Source: Annona cherimola
Lineage: Eukaryota > Streptophyta > Magnoliopsida > Magnoliales > Annonaceae
Assembly (NCBI GenBank): GCA_030490835.1
Contig: CM059972.1
Coordinates: forward strand, 17,213,764 to 17,277,763
Direction of reading: 5' to 3'
DNA: 64,000 nt
Of this stretch, positions 57,563 to 64,000 are shown piece by piece. How positions within the stretch are numbered: position 1 is the first letter of the stretch; each line of letters opens with the position of its first letter. The position numbers and the translations under genes were made by a program. The notes under the pieces were generated by a model. That model was not told the DNA's origin. It did not search any database and saw nothing but the letters and a program-made list of their open reading frames with translations.

Positions 57563-60500
57563 GCTGAATCACGAGAGAACAGTGCACAGTTGCAGATCGA
57601 TCAGCAGGATGGTTTCAGTGGATTTGAGGTTTTTATATAAGATGATTCATGGGACTTGTGCAAATGCTTAGTTTTTTTTGAAGAACAACGACCTGTGCAA
57701 ATGCTTTTTTTTTTTTTGGAAAACGAGAGCCGCGAGCAGGGTATTAGATATTTTGCGTTGTCATGTGTAATTTTCAAATATACCAGCATAATTTCACCAT
57801 AACTACAAATATTCTCGTATAATTTCAGAAATCGAATCGAAAATAATTCTTATACAGTTTGACCATAATTACACATATACTCACACAATTATGTCATTGT
57901 TACCAATATAATTTGATCATAACTATAAATATTCTCATATAATTTTAGAAATTGGAAATAATTCTTATATAGTTTGACCATATTTACAAATATACTCACA
58001 CAATTATGACATTGTTACTGCATCATCACAACTTGAATATATTTGAAAATATATTCAAACCATGTGGTTATATTTGCAAAAATTAAGTATATCGACATAA
58101 TTTTTAAAATAACAAATATACTCATATAGTTTATATTTCTTTACAAATATATCCACGTCGTAACAACTTGAGAATACTTGCAATTATCGTCAAACTAAAT
58201 GAGAATTATTTATAATTTTTAAAACTATATGGATATATTTACAATTATGACCAAACTATATTGATACATTTGTAAATTACGTTACTGAGTTGATCATCAT
58301 ATGGTGAAATCATAGAAATTGCTTTTCGATTTGTATATATGGATTGGTCGTGTTAGCCGGCTTTTAGTAATTCTATTTGGGTATTGATGTTATATTTTAA
58401 ATATTAATTATATTAATAATACTATTTTTCACCATTATCTAAATCTAAATAATTTTTTTTTGAATTTTTATTTCAAATTTGTTTTATTTGCACATTCTTG
58501 TATTATATATTTCTAAGGCACGACCTTTACGATATACTTCTGTAAAATTTTGAAGGGACGTTACACTTAATTTGCTTTACAGGTTCACACAAACCCGTTT
58601 CAAACATGACCCATTTTGATAACAATGTTAAACCCCATTTAACGCAATACTGTTTAATTTACATATCCATTTCAAAGCTATATAATTCAACACGTAAACT
58701 ATCCAACAAATTTTTATTTTATGGATGAATTGTTCTGTAAAGTAATATAATCTTTGAGAGTGAATTTAAGTGTTTATATAATTTATATATAATTATATTA
58801 TTTATATTTTTGATACTATAATAAATATGACTAAACTACTTCTTTGTTTAAAAATTTAATATATGTATGTATATCTTCAAAAATTACAGGCTAATAAGAG
58901 CTAATGCTTCTCCCTTATTCCAACCTTGAATTTTTGAGCAAATGTCTCTTTCAAACCTTGAATCTTAAAATTCCCACCTTTTTACTTCAAAAAAAAAAAA
59001 AATTAAAATTAAAAAAATCCCACCCTAAACATTCTACACGTACTCATGTCGACTATTGGACATCCAAGGGGTGACAGGACAATGCTTCTTGACATTTGAT
59101 TGGTTAACTTACCTATGGTTCACCAGTTGAATATATGAGCACTTACTATTTGAGCTAATATATATCCCCATTGATTAAAAGCGGAGATACGTTCATATTT
59201 GCAGTTTATCATGATAAATCGCCCTCGGTAATTACTGGTTTTACCTAGAGGTTCTCATAGGACCAACCTAATAAATTTTTGTTAGTTGGAAGGAATTTGT
59301 AAATTTTAATTTAAAAAATATATTTTTGTATTTAATTTCTTCTCCATCTCTTTACTATTTATTATAATTATTAATTTTCTTGACAACGTCTAGGTATAAT
59401 CGATCAAACTTTCTGCGCCTGCTGATTTCAATAAAATTTGTATATCGATTTCTTTTCTAATTTCCAACGTAATCTTCCATTTCTTGATTCAATCTATAAT
59501 CTATGTATCGTGACTTGGACATGATCCAAGAAGGGAAGAACACAAGCCTTATTTTGTTGCGCGCGGTTTCCGACAACAAAAACTTGTCAGAATTGACTGA
59601 AAAGATGCTTCTTCAAATAAATTCCACAAGTCTGAGTCATTTTTGCAAGACAATAAAATTCCAGGAAGCTATATAAGAAATGCAAAAGAATCTTAAAATA
59701 ATGGGCTCTGGTACAGGGCACCCAGGTGTTTTAACTCATTTTTTAATTTTTTTTGAAAACTTTTTTATATAACTGTTAATCTATGTGTATTTGACATGTG
59801 TATCAAGTTTTACCAATTTTGGAGATTTTTAATTTTTAAAATTTTGAAAATCGGTGGTATTTTATTCAAAAAATAAAAACGGATTAAATGCACTCGGGTG
59901 CACCAAGGCGCCTCTCTCGTAAAATAATTATGTTAAACCTAAATTTGATTTGAAATGGATTTTCATTTATTTAGTTTAATCATATTAACATGCAATAGAT
60001 ATAAATTTTAAATATGTTGATTAATTAATGAAACTTTCATTAGAGTGACTTATTTATGGAGGATTTAATGGATTCTTGTCAATATCACAAGCATATAATT
60101 GTTATTATTATTATATCAAATCATGGTAATTCTTTTATATACTTTTACAAATATTATATAATTAAGAAATTGCCTTGCTTTTCTAAAACCCTTATATCTA
60201 GCTCCATACATTTCTATCTTCTTGTTGATTGATAAAAAAATTATTTTATCTATTGCATTTAGCGTAATTTATATTATAAAAAATTATTTCATTTGTCTAT
60301 AATTATTGTATAAGACCAGTATAATAAAATAATTTAATACTAAAATCAATTTTACAATTATATTTTCAACTCTATCTATTGCCTTTACATAATTTATATT
60401 ATAAAAATTATTTCATTTGTCTATAATTATTGTATAACACCAGCGTAATAAAATAATTTAATACTAAATATCAATTTTAAAGTTATATTTTCAACATCTA

Positions 60501-60939
60501 AACTATCTAAAATGTAATTCTTACGTAAATAAATAATTCTGTAGATTATTGTTACATTCTAGTGCATTACACATAAATATATATTTTTAAGTAAAAATAA
60601 CCCATGTGCGTATTTGATTTCAATTAAACTTAGTATTTTAGTCAAATAAATGATGCTAGACATAATAAATGGACAAGATATTAAAAATAGAAGGACATTA
60701 TACAAAATCACTTCTAGATAAGCCCATTAAAATATAGTCGTTGTACAAAAGGATAATACAACCCAGTTTAGAAAATTAAAATTTGAAATGAATTAATACT
60801 TTAGGTTATAATATTTAAATAAAGCCTAATTTTAAATGTTGAGTAAATTACAAATGCAATTAAAATTAATATTATGCTGGAATTTTAGGTTGCAGTACTA
60901 AATACTTCTGCAAAACAATGCACCTGTCTATAAAATTGA
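57563..60939. other. Intergenic AT-rich DNA between genes B and C
   Basis: No gene. Local tandem repeats are visible: about 57785-58020 has two copies of a roughly 115-bp unit (AATTCTTATA(C/T)AGTTTGACCAT, ACTCACACAATTATG), and about 60248-60495 two copies of a 126-bp unit. A decayed palindromic MITE lies at about 59735-59905. AATAAA-type signals for gene B are weak. Confidence 0.45.
60248..60495 (+). repeat. Tandem duplication, two 126-bp copies
   Basis: TCTATTGC...TAATTTATATTATAAAAA...TATTTCATTTGTCT...TAATTTAATACTAAA is repeated with a few substitutions. Non-coding. Confidence 0.8.
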
Positions 60940-62254
60940 TTCAATGGATATTGTTAATGACATTAAGATTTTTTCTTAAAGACGAGGACACTTACTAGAT
61001 ATCAAAGCCAACTCTGGAAAGTCCAAGTTACAAAAATTAAAATAAGATTATCAAATATCCGGACTTAAAGGAATTGTTGTGTAAGTGATCACCTTCATCT
61101 CTACTAAGTAGTAGCCCGCTTGTCCTCGAAAACGTTAAACATGTAAGACAACCAAATGCAATAAAAATGAAACCATTAATGGCATCCTCATCGTCCAAGC
61201 TTTTCAATGGATATTGTTAATGACATTAAGATTTTTTTCTTAAAGAAGAGGGCACTGACTAGATATCAAAGCCAACTCTGGAAAGTCCAAGTTACAAAAA
61301 CTAAAATAAGATTATCAAATATCTGGACTTAAAGGAATTGTTGTGTAAGTGGTCACCTTCATCTCTATGTAAATAGTAGCCCGCTCGCCCTCAAAAACGC
61401 TAAACATGTAAGACAACCAAATTCAATAAAAAAGAAACAATAAATGGCATGCTGATTGTCCAAGCTTTTCAATGGATATTGTTAATGACATTAAGATTTT
61501 TTCTTAAAGAAAAGGGCACTGACTAGATATCAAAGCCAACTCTGGAAAGTCCAAGTTACAAAAACTAAAATAAGATTATCAAATATCTGAACTTAAAGGA
61601 ATTGTTGTGTAAGTAATCACCTTCATCTCTATGTAAGTAGTAGCCTGTTCGCCCTCAAAAATGCCAAACATACAAGACAACCAAATTCAATAAAAAAGAA
61701 ACCATTGTGGCATCCTCGTCGTCCAAGCTTTTCAATGGATATTGTTAATGCTATTAAGATTTTTTCTTAAAGAAGAGGGCACTGACTAGATATCAAAGCC
61801 AACTCTGGAAAGTCCAACTTACAAAACTAAAATAAGATTATTAAGTATCCGGACTTAAAGGAATTGCTATGTAAGTGGTCACCTTCATCTCTATGTAAGT
61901 AGTAGCCCGTTCGCCCTCAAAAAGGCCAAACATACAAGATAGCCAAATTCAATAAAAAAGAAACCATCAATGGCATCCTCATCTTCCAAGCTTTTCAATG
62001 GATATTATTAATGACATTAAGATTTTTTCTTAAAGAAGAGGGCATTGACTAGATATCAAAGCCAACTCTAGAAAGTCAAAGTTACAAAAACTAAAATAAG
62101 ATTGTCAAATATCCGGACATAAAGGAATTGCTATATAAGTAGTCACCTTCATCTCTATATAAGTAGTAGCCCGCTCGCCCTCAAAAACGCCAAAAGTACA
62201 AGACAACCAAATTCAATAAAAAAGAAACCATTAATGGCATCCTCATCGTCCAAG
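60940..62254 (+). repeat. Five tandem copies of the gene C promoter plus start codons
   Basis: Units start at about 60940, 61201, 61466, 61729 and 61992 (261-265 bp each), from TTCAATGGATATTG to the first codons ATGGCATCCTCATCGTCC. Only the last unit runs on into gene C; the others return to the unit start after about seven codons. Copies differ by a few per cent, so the array is not brand new. The fifth unit alone has TATATAA in the core promoter. Confidence 0.92.
62156..62162 (+). promoter_or_regulatory. TATA box of TPD1-like gene C
   Basis: TATATAA lies 78 bp before the ATG in the fifth unit. The equivalent place in units 2-4 reads TATGTAA and in unit 1 TACTAAG. A second TATATAAG lies at 62133-62140. 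Confidence 0.65.
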
Positions 62255-62856
62255 ACTTTCTTTGCATTCCTTGCTATTTCTCTTCTCTTCTTCAAACCAG
62301 GTTTGTACATAAATATTTCCCATTTCATGACTTTCATCTTCAACTATATAAGTTGTTCATGTGCATGTTTTATAAAAGTTCAATTCAATATTTGCGAGCG
62401 ATGTATCTCTCCAAAAAATAGATGATAGTAATGTATCTTCTTCTGAAAATTTGTGAAAATATGTGAGGGCTCCAATATAATAGAAATTGAGATTATTGTA
62501 AATATATACATAAAAAAATTAATATATAATATTATGCAGGGAGGGCTGTTACATGCGGGCCTTCCAACATCAGTGTGGCGCAGAGACAAACAGGGCGGAT
62601 GGTGGAAGGGGACGTGGAATTTGAAGTGACGATCACGAATACCTGCTCCTGCCCTCAATCCAATGTCATTTTCGGCTGCTCTGGATTTAGCACCGTCGAG
62701 ACCGTCGACCCCAACAAATTCAAGAAGTTGAACGACCAAGTCAGTTGCCTCGTCAACAATGGCCAGCCAATCCAGCCATCAGCTTCTGTCATTTTTACTT
62801 ATGCCTGGCACACTCCCTTCAGCCTCCTGCCCTCGTCGTCCAACGGTAGCTGCTAG
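62234..62856 (+). CDS. TPD1-like small secreted cysteine-rich protein C
   Basis: Exons 62234-62300 and 62540-62856 give 127 aa; intron 239 bp, the shortest of the three paralogues. Signal peptide MASSSSKTFFAFLAISLLFF, then GRAVTC. The mature part keeps all six family cysteines (TC, NTCSC, FGCSGF, SCLVNNG, C-terminal SC) and the SNISVAQ, EFEVTITNTCSC and FTYAW blocks, closest to the family consensus. The first seven codons belong to the tandem array upstream. A poly(A) signal AATAAA lies near 63031. Likely a secreted signalling protein; receptor and tissue unknown. Confidence 0.92.
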
Positions 62857-64000
62857 CTAGCTAGCCGGCTACTAGCTGGTGATCATGATCGGATCATATA
62901 TAGGGCTTGGAGAGAAGGGATTCATATTCGAATAATATACAGTTAAATAATTTGAAGTTGATATATATAACTTCAGTTCATGGAAATATCTGCATGTGTA
63001 CGTTTTCCATGCATGGTTTGAGATGTTAAGAATAAAAAAGTCAATGAAAAATGGTGCTTCCATCTTGTTGAGTAATTTGGATTTGTCTCCTTTTTTAATT
63101 TTTGGTTTTTTTTGCAAAATTTCCCTTTTATTGATTTTGCAAAAAAATCCTTGCTTATGGATTTGATGGCAACTTTGATTAGCTTTTGTGATCCACTTTA
63201 ATACAATGAGGGTAATATGATGGAGTATTTAGATGTCCAAGACCATTTTAATTAGTGGTGATTGGGTCAAATTTGATTAATTGAATTTCAATTTTTAAAA
63301 ACACTACTGCAGGATTGTATTTTTACATACAAAATTTATGAGTCGTTAACTATCTACGACTAGCGCAGGTGGCCGAGGGATTGGTCACCTTAGGCAGTGG
63401 TAAAGATTTCAAAAGTAAGCCGGAGTTTTATCCCCTTGATTTAATTGTAAGGGGTATATTGTTGCCTTCCTTATTGTTGTCTTTCTTATTGTATTTGAGA
63501 ACTTATAGTTTTCATTGTTGATATTTGTGAGCTTGTGGTCTTCTTTTAAAAAAATTATGAGAGTTGTATCCGTGTTTGATTGTAATATGAGTTTAAATGT
63601 GATGTAAAATATACACTAATTAAAAAAATTTAAGAGCGGATGTTTTGGCAAGTTCAAATGGGTATGATGATATAAAACTTACAAAATTATAAAAAAATCA
63701 ATGGGTATTAACCAAATGTATGTGAAAAGCTGATTAAGGAAGCGGTGAAATGGAAAGAGACCATTTTAAAATTTTTTAGAATGTTCAGCAGTAGCACAAT
63801 GACTGTTTTTTACTCTGAAAACAGGAAAAACTTCTCTTATATCATTATTTTTATTCCATGATTACAAATATATCTACAATATTTCATTAATTATTCATAT
63901 CTTCATAACATTTGACTCTAAATTCTTAATATAATCATGCTATCAATGAAACCGAAAGAAACTTTCATCAAAAAAAAAAAAAAAAAAATGAAACCGAAAA
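62857..64000. other. 3' flank of gene C and intergenic DNA
   Basis: AT-rich with no further gene. A SINE-like stretch begins near 63362, and a homopolymer A run lies at 63971-63988. Confidence 0.4.
63362..63480 (+). mobile_element. Possible SINE fragment
   Basis: GCGCAGGTGGCCGAGGGATTGG resembles a tRNA-derived A box, and GGAGTTTTATCCCC about 60 bp later could be a decayed B box, followed by T-rich sequence. No target duplication was found, so this is tentative. Confidence 0.35.

Noticed and set aside
60940..62254. CRISPR-like or satellite array
   Set aside because: Units are about 262 bp with no variable spacers, and they contain the promoter and start codon of the adjacent gene, so they are tandem gene-segment copies.
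63362..63450. Functional tRNA gene
   Set aside because: The sequence has an A-box-like stretch but does not fold into a cloverleaf, and it lacks a proper B box and acceptor stem.

Overview
This is a nuclear segment of a flowering plant. The evidence is genes split by many short AT-rich introns, plant-type non-LTR and LTR retrotransposons, many MITEs, and three TPD1-like secreted cysteine-rich proteins. I cannot name the species. No bacterial-type features are present.

Layout. 1-319: end of a hAT-like non-autonomous element. 1092-11565 (+): complete 16-exon ABC1/UbiB-type (ADCK-like) kinase gene, 552 codons. 12510-17692 (-): complete 13-exon gene for DNA polymerase epsilon subunit B (DPB2), 528 codons, convergent with the kinase gene. 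Its intron 4 is an AT-AC, U12-type intron. 17.7-19.2 kb: intergenic DNA with MITEs.

18.7-39.8 kb is a nested transposon stack with target-site duplications (TSDs) at every main level. A short local duplication was hit by a hAT-like element (19243-39720, 8-bp TSD). That element was hit by an L1-type LINE (19660-39452, 14-bp TSD, minus strand). The LINE reverse transcriptase was then split by a very young non-autonomous LTR retrotransposon (22578-36177, 5-bp TSD, minus strand), now in the unusual form LTR-internal-LTR-internal-LTR.

40357-41553: solo LTR with 5-bp TSD. 41.7-42.4 kb: Tourist-like and long-palindrome MITEs. 44494-45862, 55898-57562 and 62234-62856 (all +): three two-exon TPD1-like genes. 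Between them lie a Mutator-like element with captured GC-rich sequence inside a hAT-like element (46127-48939), a SINE (50251-50561), and a decayed hAT-like copy with two nested elements (about 52985-54480). The third TPD1-like gene is preceded by five tandem copies (about 262 bp each) of its own promoter plus first codons.

How the genes relate. The kinase is probably organellar and concerned with isoprenoid or quinone and lipid homeostasis. DPB2 is a nuclear replication factor. The TPD1-like proteins should be secreted signalling peptides. The three groups have no evident shared pathway. Apart from these five genes, nearly everything recognisable is transposon-derived.
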